From: Echinochloa phyllopogon | Taxonomy: Eukaryota; Streptophyta; Magnoliopsida; Poales; Poaceae | Assembly: GCA_033239725.1 (NCBI GenBank) | Contig: BTCW01000001.1 | Coordinates: 1,190,501-1,254,500 of the forward strand | Direction of reading: 5' to 3' | Length of the DNA stretch: 64,000 nt | In this document: positions 1-11,481 of the stretch, in pieces | Layout of the letters: every line of letters starts with the position of its first letter | Position numbering within the stretch: position 1 is the first letter of the stretch | Notes under the pieces: generated by a model | What the model was told of the DNA's origin: nothing | The model's database searches: none | What the model saw: only the letters and a program-made list of their open reading frames with translations | Made by a program: the position numbers and the translations under genes

Positions 1-817
1 TAGTGGGTCCCATGTGTCAGAGGCTTAACCAACTGCTGCGCTTGACGCGTGCCTCCCGGTCCAGGCGGCCAAGCCGTTCCTGGTGGAGTGTTTTGAATGA
101 GCGCGCCCTTCCAGCCGTAATGGCGTGTACGTGTGGGAGCCGAGGCGACGTGACGATCAGAGCGTCAGGCACGCTGATTCGTTTTATCGCGCCCAGGTAG
201 ATGTGACCGCTCATTCTGGGGCGGTTTGGCACGCGGCTGGGTCCAGTCGTCAGCGGCCGGAGCTAGCCCCTTTGCCCAGGTGCCATTAGGTTATTTCCTT
301 CCCCCCGGCCCGTCCACCTAGGCCACGGCTGTTTCGCCTGTGAATCGGCCTAGTGTTGGCACTTCTTACGATCCAATATCAGAATTAATAATCCTGGTAC
401 TGGGGTAAGGAATGTTTCAGTGGTTTTCCTTATGGCTTAGTAAAATATAGAAATATTCTGCAAGCGCACAGAATCACCGCTGTAGCACTTCACCTGGGAG
501 TATCCCGAGGTATCGTAATTTATATTTCCGCAGGGAAGCTTTGGCAAGATTACTAGTGAACAAATATTCGAGACTATCAGAGAAGGGTACACGACTAGAC
601 AAGATAGGAGATAACGGTATTGGATAGGAGTGGATATTCCGGACACACAGCTCAAGGGATACTCAGGTAAGGGAGAGAAGAGATAGCTAGCTGGGAGGAC
701 AACGTGAAGAGATAGAGGACTCCTGGATACTTTATCTACCTATGTCACTCTAGCTTAGAGATACAGTGGCTACAGAGCCAGCACTAGGAGATCTGGGATA
801 ACTCTATTGTCTTAGCT
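1..817. other. Intergenic, no gene seen
   Basis: The first 360 bases are GC-rich and the rest is AT-rich. Open frames are short, overlap on both strands and show no recognisable protein. It borders the inverted repeat arm that begins near 818 and may be the outer part of the same insertion, but similarity to the far side of the right arm is too weak to claim. Confidence 0.4.
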
Positions 818-2086
818 TCGGGACAAGGGAACCGGTGAACACACAGAAAGGGATGAGAAGGGGTGCCACTATTTCCCAACTGGGGGATCCTACGGACCGG
901 AACTAACGTGATGGGCTACGAAGACCGAAAGGGCTGTCACCACCTCCCGGCTACCACCTCCGTTGCGACGGGAATAAACTAAGGCCACTGACTAGTCTAG
1001 GAACCACTCCTACACTAGGCAACGACTACTTACTCTGCTAGCAAGAGCAAGCAACCTTGTCAATACTCTTGGTGACAATTCACCTCCAGTATCAAGCAAG
1101 ATCGAAGAACCAGCCAAGACAAAGACTTAAACAAGACTACAAGCACTAGAACTATAACTGACTATAGTCTAAACAAGATATAGTTGCAACTAGGATAAAG
1201 TAGAAGCAAGATATAAATGACAAAGGCAAAGTGATAAAGATAACTATATTGATACTCAATGTCTTACAAAAGGAAAAGTAAAAGATACAAGAGCTATTAC
1301 CAGAGCTTCTGAAGACGACTCTGGAACCTCCGAGGCAAAGCTCGACTCAACTCTAACTCCCAACTAAACTATCCTAACTCTACTAGAACAAGTGGAATGA
1401 GAGAGCTCCTTGGCTTGGTGTGTGTTTACAAGTGAAGTGTAAGGTCCTATATATAGTGCTCCAGGGTCGGTTCAGGTAGGGTAACGGCCAAGGGAGGGGG
1501 CAGAGGCGGTTGCCGGCCGTTTCGGCCGAGAGGGTCGGTTCGGCCGAACCCTGGCGTTCGGCCGAACGTCCGATCCACCGCCTCAGCCACCTACGTCCGA
1601 GATGCATCCCCTGGAGTCGGTTGGGCAACTGGGGGCGGTTCGGGCGAACCCCCCACTTCGGCCGAACTGGGCTGGGATCCCAGGCCCACCCCCCTGCACC
1701 GCCTTCGGCTCTGGGTCCCTCCTGGGCCGGCCTCTACTGCTTGGACTTGTCTTGATTCGGCCCAGGTTGACGTGTCGGTGCTCCGGGACGTGTTGGCGGT
1801 CGTCCACATGTCGTGCATCGTGTTCGCTTGGTCATCGGTGACGTGGACGGCTCCCGGTGGTCTGTACGGCTAAGGGAGGTAACCGGCCGAATGGAGTCGT
1901 TCGGCCGATTCGATCATTTTCGGCCCCAATAGCGCGTATTTGTCGTAGTTGTACCTGCACAAGTGACACTCACCAAAACTCGTGGAACTTTATTAGAAAT
2001 AAAACCTAAGTACATGGAATGTTGCATATAGCCTCATTTATTCCCGAGTATTGGTGGTCGGATTTGGGTTGTAACGACCACCAACA
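818..2086 (-). repeat. Left arm of a large inverted repeat, LTR-like, reading outward
   Basis: This stretch is the reverse complement of 3819-5022. Strongest similarity is at 818-985 (against 4857-5020) and about 1860-2086 (against 3819-4045); the middle is more diverged. Read on the minus strand it begins TGTTGGTGGTCGTTACAACC at 2086 and has a TATA box on the minus strand at 1448-1455, in the place equivalent to the right arm's TATA. TG start plus an internal promoter is what an LTR looks like, so I infer an LTR in reverse orientation. GC-rich TTCGGCCGAA motifs recur between 1500 and 1930. No protein-coding retroelement domain is visible. Confidence 0.6.
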
Positions 2087-3818
2087 CCTAGGTGGTTGGG
2101 CGCAGGAATCGTAAGGCGGGCAGGCTGAGTCAAGGAGGCGATTAAGGCTGCCTGTCTGGTACGGCTGGCGATTCGCGTCCGCACGCGAATCTCGCGGTTA
2201 TCTCCCCGCGGGAGTAACAGTCGCCGCCCCCGGGTGCCTATAAAAGCAGGTGTCCGGGGGGGGGGGGAAGCCGTCGCCGAGCTTCCGTGTAGCTTGACAA
2301 GTATGCAGAGTCACAAACTTCATCCTCCCGATGGGTTCGAGAGTGAGAGTAGAGCGATCCAGGGTTTTGTCCTTGGCGTGCGCCATTGATGCCAGAAGAA
2401 AGTCGGCGAGAGGCGGCGGGCATGCTGCGGGAAAGGAGCAGGACATCGCGCTCCTTATCGGGGAGGCGGTGACCTTGCCGGTGGTGAGGCGCTGCAAGGA
2501 TGTCGCGGCGGGTGCTTCATTCGCTAGGAAACTAGCGAATGACGTCCGTCGGCCGCCATCCTTGCAGGGCGCTCATCGACGGTAGGGCGTGAAACCAGGC
2601 CCTGTTGGACGGTGAAGTGGTTCAACGTCCTCCGTTCCGTAGCTGCTCGACCGCCAAGTCCTTCGGTTAGCTGGGTGCCAGAGGAAAATCGGCGAGAAAG
2701 CTGTGGGAACTGCTTCTCGTGATAGTGTGCTGGCCGGCTAGCCAAAGTAGTTCAAGAGCCTGTTGGATGGGCTCTTTGCCTTTGTATCTCTGAACGGCCT
2801 CTGGCCGAGTGTAATTTGTTTTCGTAGATTCGCCGTTCGTGGCGTGTAAGGATTAAATCTTGTTTGTGTCTAACCTTTTCGTGGGTTAGCACGATCTTGT
2901 ATTTGTATTGAAAAAATTTCAGGCGTGGTATTGTGCTCTTTCTCGTGATTCTGGAATGACTTTCGCAAAGGAGTTCGTTTTCGTGAGCAACTTGAGCGTT
3001 GTGCGTTGAGGGGGATGTCGTAGCCCTTCGAGGGCGTAAGCAGTCCCACGACACGGCCAACTGTCCTCTGTAGTAACTCACGCCTTGCTTTCGTCTTCCT
3101 TGATCTTTGAAGAGAAGGGACTAACAACGCTTTCTAGGTTTCGACCGAATGAAGGTCGGACCATTCTCGTAATCTTTGGGATGCCGAATCCGTTTCCGTG
3201 AGTTCCTGCAGTAATTCCGGGCGTTTGGTCCCGTATTTTCGTGGTTAGTTATGTGACGAATGAGGGTGTAGGAACTTAATTTGGGCGTTGTTTCACGGTC
3301 TTATGACCAGATTCGTTTGTCATTCAATGTGCCGCACCTTCTTCTTAGTTCGAGATCGACTTTGGCAGAGGAAACACAAGTAACTTAGGCGTTGAGTGGT
3401 GAGGGGGTTGCCTTAGCCTTTCGAGGGTGTAGGCGGTCCCTCGACTCGGCCAACTCTCAGCCGTGGTAGGCTTGCGCCTTGCTTTCGTCTTTCTGAGCTG
3501 TCAAGGAAAGGTTTGGTAGCATGTTTTTTATTTTTAAAAAAAGTGGTTTACGTTTATTTATCGTTCGATGTGCTGTGCTTTTCTCTTAGCTCGAGATCGG
3601 TTTCGGCGGAGGGATGCAAGTAACCTAGGCATCAAGTGGTGAGGGGGATGCCGTAGCCTTTCGAGGGCGTAAGCAGTCCCTCAACTCGGCCAACCCTTAG
3701 CCTTGGTAGGCTTGCGCCTTGCTTTCATCTTTCCGAGCGGTCGAGACAAAGTTTGGCAACACATTTTCGAAAAAGAGGCGCGTGGAAAAAAGTTAGGACT
3801 TGTTGGGGGGTTAGTCCC
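2087..3818. repeat. Centre of the inverted repeat, with tandem units of about 240 bp
   Basis: Two clear tandem units occupy about 3322-3560 and 3562-3790; a more diverged partial unit lies near 2940-3120. Each carries a version of a core reading GAGGGGGATGCCGTAGCC followed by TTTCGAGGGCGTAAGCAGTC and CTTGCGCCTTGCTTTC (cores near 3008, 3400 and 3638). 2220-2300 has a TATAAAAG and a G13 run. I see no intact open frame and no retroelement protein, so this is non-coding repeat. Confidence 0.55.
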
Positions 3819-5022
3819 TGTTGGCGGTCGTTACAACCCAAATCCGACCACCAATACTCGGGAATAAATGAGGCTTTATGCAACATTTCATGTACTTAGG
3901 TTTTATTTCTAATAAAGTTCCACAAGTTTTGGTGAGTGTCACTTGTGCAGGTACGACTACGACAAATACGTGCTATTGGGGCCGAAATTGACCGAATCGG
4001 CCGAATGACTCCGTTCGACCGGTTACCTCCCCTTAGTCGTACACGACGCGAAGTGCAACCGAGGGCCGGCCACGTCAGCAACCATCGTACAAGCCACGTA
4101 GGATCGCCGCCACGTCATATCTGGGCCGAACCACACGAAGACCACCTGAATCAAGTCATCCACGAAGCCCAGGTTGCAAAGGCGGTGCAGGGGGCAGGCC
4201 TGGGCCTCCGGCCCAAATCGGCCGAATCCATCCATTCGGCCGAACCGCCCCCACTGCACAAACCGACCCACAACCGACTCCACAAGCAAATCAGGGCCGT
4301 GGGAAGCATGGCGGTGCAAGATCAATGGTTCGGCCGAACTGGAGGGTTCGGCCGAACTGACCAGTTCGCCTGAACTCCCCGGTTCGGCCGAACTGGCCGG
4401 GGTGCACCGCCTTGCGATGCCTTGGCCCCTGCGCTTCCTCCACTGCCTCCAAGTCTCTATAAATGCTGGCCTTCGCCTCCTGGATCAACACACAACACAA
4501 GAGTAGAGTGCAGGCGAAGCACTGTTAGTTTTCCACTTGTATCAGTAGAGATAGGGAGAGAGGAGAGGTGAGCGTCCCGGAGAGGAGCCGAAGTGTCGGC
4601 CCCTCTTCCCGTTGTACCTCTACGGATGCGACTTCACTTCGAGTAACATCCGGGTCTTGTCTGGTAACTCTTGTATCTCTCTCTGATTAATTGAGCATTC
4701 AGTTCTTACTTTTATATGCTTGCTGGTTTTTCGTTCAATGCTTAGTTGATTGGTATAACTGTATACTGGTTGCTTAGCTTGGGTGCTTATCTTTCTATAG
4801 GAGATAAGTATTAGTTGATTAGTGTAGGCGTGGTGCCTATACTTGAGACTAACTTAGTTTATTCCTGTCGCAACGGAGGTGGTAGCCGTAAGGTGGTGAC
4901 ATCCCTTCCGGTCTTTGTAGCCCATCACGTTAGTTCCGGTCCGTAGGATTCCCCAGTTGGGAAATAGTGGCACCCCTTCTCATCCCTTTCTGTGTGTCCA
5001 CCGGTTCCCTTGTCCCGAAGCA
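3819..5022 (+). repeat. Right arm of a large inverted repeat, LTR-like, reading outward
   Basis: It starts TGTTGGCGGTCGTTACAACC and mirrors 818-2086. A TATA box (TATAAAT, 4458-4464) is followed about 35 bp on by a transcribed-looking leader. The similarity to the left arm stops just after the shared sequence ACCGGTTCCCTTGTCCCGAAG. The pair therefore points two promoter-bearing arms away from a common centre, the reverse of normal LTR retrotransposon geometry, where both LTRs point the same way. Confidence 0.6.
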
Positions 5023-5232
5023 AGTATCTATCTGTACCCTCTGATTTGTTCGATCAATCAGTAGAATACCTCTACCAGACTCGTACCCTCTCTACCCTCC
5101 TATCACTCCTCTTCTCTCTTTGTTGTTGTCATCCACCTCATCCATACCATTCACTCCATTCTATCTACCTAGGACAACTTAATTTAGAATCAGTCCACTT
5201 CTCGTTCTCCGTGGAAATCGATACATTGGAAT

Positions 5233-6504
5233 CCAAGTCCCTGTTGTTGGTGGAGATGATTGAGGCAAATGCCAATATCGGACGTGTGTCTGTGTGAGCG
5301 GGAGCCAAGGCGATGAACCTTGTGCTGTTGCTCTGTTGTGCTTGTCCCGTACGGGACTCCTCTCTCTCCATTTTATAGTTCAAGGGAGAGAAGGGTTACA
5401 GTTCGCGTGTATACAATGCGTGCTATAGTGTGAGTCGTACGGCGTATCCTTGCCTCGCAGGCCTCGTCGAGATTGCTTCCTGGTCTTGTCTGCTGACGTG
5501 GTGTCCCCTAGCTTCCTCTTCGACGGGGTCTCGAGGGGTCGCTTAGTCGTCGAGGTGGCCCGGGTGTTTACTCGAGGGCCCCCCTCGAGGGAGCCTCCGA
5601 CCACCTCGGGGGCTAGCCCGCTAAGAGGCACGGGGCTAGCATGGCGTAGGCTGCCACCTCAGCACCAGACCGTCTGGCGTGGCGACATGATGGACTTGAC
5701 CTGCCCTACTGTGCCGGTACGACCGGCTTTCGCCCTAGCAAAGGGGGCAGGCCATATTCGTACGGGGTGGCCGCTGCCGGGGTGGCTCAGAGATTTGCCG
5801 TATCCACCACGGGCCCCCCCCTCCATTTGAGGACGGGCGTGGGTGATGTAGGGGAGGCGCCATCCTACTCTACAGTGCTCCTCCTACCGCCCGGAGACGT
5901 GGTGGGCAAGGGTCAAGGGATCCGTTCCTTGCCTTGCCGGATCAGTAGTCTTTATTTGACCGTGGCGGCCCCTGGTGCCTGGCCATTTTCTACTGATGGG
6001 CCCTCGTCGCCCGTTCGAGGGTGTTTCGGCGCGGGGATCGAAGGGGGCCCCCGGTAGGGCCGTGCGAAGGTACGGCCGGAGTCAGCGGTGTCAGAGGTAC
6101 AGTGCCGCGCAGGCCCCGCACAGTTTCCGCTTGCCCGTGCCGCAGAGGGCACAGTGCGCCGGATTCTGTCAAAGGCGATGTGCGGGGGAGATCTTCCCTT
6201 TGACTCTGGCGCCCGGTGCGGGAGTTGAGGCCGTAAATGCCTGTGTTGTAGACGTGGCGTTCGTTCGAGGGATCGGAGCGAGTCTCGGCGAGGCGGAGCG
6301 GGGTTTTGTAGCTCGAGGGGGGAGCGAGGGGCCCTGGAGTTTAGTCGTGTCTTCGTGGGCCGTTGTTTGGGCCCTGCCGGCCGGTAGTGGGCTTCGCGGT
6401 TTCGCTGGTACGGGCTCATGGGCTTATGGGTGATAGCCTTGTTTTGCGTTTTTTGAGGGTGATTACCCTGGTAGTTAAGGGACCCCTAATTATGGTCCCC
6501 GACA
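5233..6504 (+). mobile_element. 5'-truncated LTR, same family as 9993-11476
   Basis: It aligns along its full length with 10219-11476, from TCCAAGTCCCTGTTGTTGG to the shared terminus TTATGGTCCCCGACA. About 226 bp of the left end found in the intact copy are missing; the sequence to the left (5023-5232) is unrelated to it. With no left end, no target duplication can be assigned; the 5 bases after the right end are ACTGT. Long open frames here are shadows of GC-rich LTR sequence. Confidence 0.75.
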
Positions 6505-8568
6505 ACTGTGGCACCATCTTTCATTTGGGACCTCATTCACACAAGTCAAAAGAGTTTAGGTATAGGTGGAAAACTATATATAGCTGCAAAGAACTCCTTT
6601 CCAAATATTTATAAATAGAAATAGGAGAAGAAAGTATAACTGATAATTAATTCCATATAGAACTTGAAACCACAAGCTCGTTATCAATAGAGTTCAATGA
6701 TTTCCATCAGTAGGGCAATTCAAGGAGGAAAAATAATTATTAGACTTAACTTGAACACTCCAAGGTGGAAAATTTTTCCCAGGTTGATGTAACATGTAAG
6801 CGACCGGACTTTGCTAATGAATGAAGGGAGGGGATCAGGTTCCACCGGCATATTTAGCAACGTGATACAAAATTTCAACTGAGGCAACATTTGCCAATGC
6901 TTTTCCAGTTGCCCTAACCTGCACTACAAGCAGTTCTAGTGATCAACCTTAATGTTTATGCCAGATTTCATGAGTCCAAGAAATGTCTGAAACAGGATCC
7001 ACTTCTAAAATCTCTAAAAACTGCTCTATACTTCAGGGACCACATTCAACCCATCACAGCTGTACCGCATCTCTTGTAGCCATTAGAATTACATGAAGCA
7101 CTGACCATCTGATTGAACCAATTGGCTTATGTTAGAAATTCATTATGGTAGATTAACTGGACAACTAAAACATGTAGCATTAGTATAGTATTATGCATTG
7201 GAGAAAATGGCAAGATATAAGTAACAAAAAAATACTATGTTCAGGGCTGTCACACTGAACCATATAGTGAATACACGTTTGTGGTGGAACAGTTGAATTT
7301 TCTTCTTCTTTTTTTGGGCAAAAGAACAACTAATTCTTCTGATTATCACACATATATACATTGTCACCTTTAAACATCCTCTCAGTGTTTTCCCTGAGCT
7401 TTGTAGCCTAGGACAAACCAAACAGATACCAAATTACTACACAAGAATGCAATTCCTGCCTCTTTAATGATGTAAAAGAAAGTGTCACCTCTACCAATTT
7501 GAGCAGCATCTAAATGGTTTCACCGGCTGCCTGTTGGCTTAGTAATCTAGAAAAATGTTTTCATCCTTACTGCAACCAAACACCATTCAGCTCAACTAAG
7601 AAATACGGGATCCACACATGCAAGGGATGAAAGTATCACGAGCCTTTTAGCATAAGCAGAGCGCGGAGCCCGCACAAGCACAACGCGAGTGAGACCAGAG
7701 GTCAACAAAACCTGACGGGCCTTCAACCGCTCTGTTTAGCATATTAGCAGTAGCACCAGCGATGCCGTAGCTTACGCTTCAAGACTGAAGCCTGCAACAA
7801 AGAAATCGCTAATCACAGACAACTCCTTCGGAAACGCGAACTGGTGGACTGCAGATCGATACCACCAGGCAGATACCAGAACAGAAATTAAGGGCCAGAG
7901 GAGAGGATTTGGGAACAGATTAGCACCTACCAGGGAAGGGACCGATGGATCAGTGAATAAGCTAGTTCCGATGCGGCGGGGAGAGGAGAGGTTGCGCGAC
8001 CGCGACTTGGCCACCTGCAGGGAACCACCCGCGACTTCCTATTCCTACTCAGGGATGATGGGAATCAAGTGGAGGAGTCATGTTAGGTCACGAGCCTAGT
8101 TAGGTCATGGTAGGACAACGATTACCACAAATAAACGAAAAATGTTATAGTACGCTATAACGTCCCAAGTGATTTTTCGACCGCCTTTCGCGGGAACTAA
8201 ACACACCCCTGGCGGTGCGGCTCAAATAAGGGTGTGCCTCGGCATCCGTGCTTTTTTTAGACTGTTCACCCATCTTTTTTTCACTGTAACAGCCTACACA
8301 AGGTTTGCTTTCTACAGAGTACTTCGATTTACTTCACTTATGTGATTTTGGACTATGATACATGTCTTCCTTTATAGGTAGTGTCTCATCTCTTTTTTAA
8401 ATGAAAAACTAAGGTAAAGAGCAGCCAACGGAATTGGCTACTCGCCATTCCGCAACGAAGCGTGAAGCGCCGTCTGGTTCAATCTTCTTGCCAGCCGGTA
8501 GAGGAGGAGGGCCGTCGGGTGGAGCACCGCGGCTCGGCGAGGACGAAGCGGAGAAGGCGAGAGCCCTG
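6505..8568. other. Intergenic, no confident gene
   Basis: AT-rich sequence with no recognisable protein. On the minus strand near 7930-8014 there is a splice-like pair (CTGCAG acceptor, CCCTG/GTAGGTGC donor) and another acceptor at about 7793, which could mark exons of a non-coding transcript. The open frame through them starts at GTG, not ATG, so I do not call a protein. Confidence 0.35.
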
Positions 8569-8690
8569 TTCGCTTGGCTCCACCAGTCAACAATATTTTT
8601 CTCTTAGTAGAAATCAACGCCAGTCATCTTATCAGCCAACCGTATTTTTCTCTCAGCATAAATCACCACCCGTCACCGGCCAAACGAGCA
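8569..8690. mobile_element. Non-autonomous hAT-like MITE
   Basis: Ends are CCCTGTTCGCTTGGCT and the inverted GGCCAAACGAGCAGG, with the internal repeated word TTTTTCTCTYAGYA. The same words recur at 58510-58870. No target duplication could be fixed, so the exact ends are approximate. Confidence 0.5.
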
Positions 8691-9183
8691 GGCCGGAGGC
8701 CGCGGGCGGTCGATTTGTTCGCGAACGCGGACCTGGCCTATGCCTAGAGGCAACGGATGGGCGCCAACGTGACACGCGGCCAGCAATTAGACGTCAAGTA
8801 TCCGATGGACTTGCTGTGAAGAGTACGAGGGGGAGGCGCCCGCGGCGGATGGTCGGAAGAAGGGTGCACCGAGGAAGGGACTAAGGGCAAGTACAACGGG
8901 TCGGCGAGACCCGTCGCCATGCACCGAATATTTGCAAAACCCCCCTCCCACGGCGCACGCTACCTCCCAGTCGGCGTCTCGTTCGTCGACGAGTGTGGCC
9001 CGTGCTCCCAGGCGACGCGCCGGCGATGAACACCGTTGTACGAAGCGATGCGAGGAGGCGACGGGGACGCGGGATCAGCTGCGCGGGATCAGCTCGTCAG
9101 GTTCGCGCCTTCCTCGCCCGCCAAAATCCCTCTCGCACGCCCCCTGTTCCGCACGCCGCAGCCCCACCGGCCGCCCCTCGCCG

Positions 9184-9186
<3 letters not shown>

Positions 9187-9238
<52 letters not shown>
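9187..9238. repeat. Microsatellite (TA)n(GA)n
   Basis: About 15 TA dinucleotides run directly into about 10 GA dinucleotides. The tract sits inside a very GC-rich stretch (8460-9540) whose long overlapping open frames on both strands are compositional; tandem copies of a GCCGGCCGCCCCTCGCCGGAG word flank the tract. Confidence 0.9.
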
Positions 9239-9992
9239 GAGGAGCCCCGCCGGCCGCCCCTCGCCGGAGATGGAGCGAGAGGACAAGGAGCCCCGCCGGC
9301 CGCCGCTTGCTGTCCCGCGCGCCGTGGAGGCCGCCGGCCGCGCGCCGCAGCCCGCCGCGGGGGCCTCGCCGACCGCGCGCGGGAGCCCCGCCGCCGGCCG
9401 CCCCTCGCGCGTCATATGCAGCTCTGCCGGTCGCCCCTCGCCGAAGATGGGAGGAGAGAGGAGGAGGAGGCGGAGATGGGAGGAGAGAGGAGGAGGCCGG
9501 AGACGGGTCGGGTGGGTGGGGGAGGGGGGAGCTGTTGAAGATAAGGTTGGGCATGGACCCACTTGTTATCCACCTATTTGCATGTATACAACAAAAACAG
9601 CTACAAAGATCAAGTATGCAGTAGATCACTACGAGTTTGTATGTCAATTGATGAATTAATCGTCATATGAACAGCTAAACAGACAGCTTATTGTACAAAC
9701 TGTCTATTCAGCCATCTGTTTGTATCAAAAAAACAGCAGATGTCTCTATCGTTGTACTTGCACATTTGGTTGTACCCAGATACACACGGCAGTAAAAACT
9801 TAGCTTACCTATATTATATTATAATATTATTATGGGTATACACGGTAAGCTTGGTGACAAAACAAACAAACAAAAAAGATGTACGCAAAACTTTTTGGAT
9901 CCACGATTATGCAATTTTTGTCCACAGAAGACATGACAGGCGGGAGGTGCGGGAGGGGTTTTCTTCAATAATAACGTACATGATAATAATAT
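9239..9992. other. Intergenic, GC-rich then AT-rich, no gene seen
   Basis: 9239-9540 is GC-rich low-complexity sequence (Pro/Arg/Gly frames on both strands) and 9540-9992 is ordinary AT-rich sequence. No splice-consistent or recognisable coding region. Confidence 0.4.
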
Positions 9993-11476
9993 TGTCGGTG
10001 TTGGAAATGGCCGGCACCTCCTACACCGCAAAGAAATGCGCTGTGTCTCGTCCCTTGATGGTCGATGCGGAAGCTAACACAAGGACACGGATTTATCCTG
10101 GTTCCGGCCGCGGGGCCGTACGTCCAGCAGGGGCGTGCTCGCGCACTCGTATTAGCTTTGCACCGGGGTGCTTGTAGAGAGGGGGCTACAAGTGGATGCG
10201 AGAGAGGAGAGGCGGTCTCCAAGTCCCTGTTGTTGGTGGAGATGATTGAGGCGAATGCCAATATCGAGCGTGTGTCTGTGTGAGTGGGAGCCAAGGCGAT
10301 GAACCTTGTGCCGTTGCTCTGTTGTGCTTGTTCCGTACGGGACTCCCCTCTCTCTCTTTTATGGTTCAAGGGAGAGAGGGGTTACAATTCGTGTGTACAG
10401 TGTGAGTCGTACGGTGTATCCTTGCCTCACAGGCCTCGTAGAGATTGCTTCCTGGTCTCGTCTGTTGACGCGGTGTCTCCTAGCTTCCTTTTCGATGGGG
10501 TCTCGAGGGGTCGCTTAGTCGTCGAGGTGGCCCGGATGTTTACTCGAGGGCACCCTCGAGGGAGCCTCCGACCGTTTCGGGGGCTAGCCGTTAAGAGGCA
10601 CGGGGCTAGCAGGGCGTAGGCTGTCGCCTCAGCGCCAGACCGTCTGGCGGGGCGACAGGATGGACTTGACCTGCCCTACTGTGTCGGTACGACCGGCTTT
10701 CGTCCTGGCAAAGGGGGCAGGCCATATTCGTACGGGGCGGCCGCTGTCGAAGTGGCTCAGAGATTTCCCGTATCCACCGCCCCCCCCCCCCCCCCCCCCG
10801 TTTGAGGACGGGCGTGGGTGATGTAGGGGAGGCGCCAGGCTACTCTACAGTGCTCCTCATTCCGCCCGGAGACGTGGGGGGCAAGGGTCAAGGGATCCGT
10901 TCCTTGCCTTGCCGGATCAGTAATCGTTACTTGACTGCGGCGGGCCCCTGATGCCTGGCCATTTTCTACTGACGGGCCCCCGTCGCCCGTTGGAGGGCGT
11001 TTCAGCGCGGGTCGAAGGGGCCCCCCGGTAGGGCCGTGCAAAGGTACGGCCGGAGTCAGCGGTGTCAGAGGTACAGTGCCGCGCAGGCCCCGCACAGTTT
11101 CCGCTTGCCCGTGCCGCAGAGGGCACAGTGCACCGGATTCAGTCAGAGGCGACGTGCGGGGGAGATTTTCCCTTTGACTCCGGCGCCTGGTGCGGGAGTT
11201 GCGACCGTCACTGCCTGTGCTGTAGACATGGCATTCGTTCGAGGGGTCGAAGCGAGTCCTAGTGAGGCGGAGCGGGGTTTTGTAGCTCGAGGGGGGAGTG
11301 AGGGGCCCTCGAGCGAGGCGGAGTTCAGTCATGTCTTCGTGGGCCGTTGTTTGGGCCCTGCCGGCTGGTAATGGGCTTCGCGGTTTGGCTCATAGGCTTA
11401 TGGGTAATAGCCTTGTTTCGCGTTTTTAGGGTGATTACCCAGGTAGTTAAGGGACCCCTAATTATGGTCCCCGACA
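9993..11476 (+). mobile_element. Solo LTR with perfect 5-bp target duplication
   Basis: The 1484-bp element begins TGTCGGTG and ends CCCCGACA, the TG...CA ends of an LTR. It is flanked by AATAT at 9988-9992 and AATAT at 11477-11481. No internal region or second LTR follows, so it is a solo LTR left by recombination between two LTRs. A C-rich run lies at 10779-10799. The family is shared with the truncated copy at 5233-6504; I do not recognise its name. Confidence 0.92.
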
Positions 11477-11481
11477 AATAT

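Noticed and set aside
7772..8014. Minus-strand frame of 80 codons with splice-like edges
   Set aside because: The apparent start is GTG, not ATG, and upstream codons hold stops; at most a non-coding exon.
8462..9647. Several long overlapping open frames on both strands
   Set aside because: GC-rich, Pro/Arg/Gly-rich, and partly translating a TA/GA microsatellite; no domain and no splice logic.
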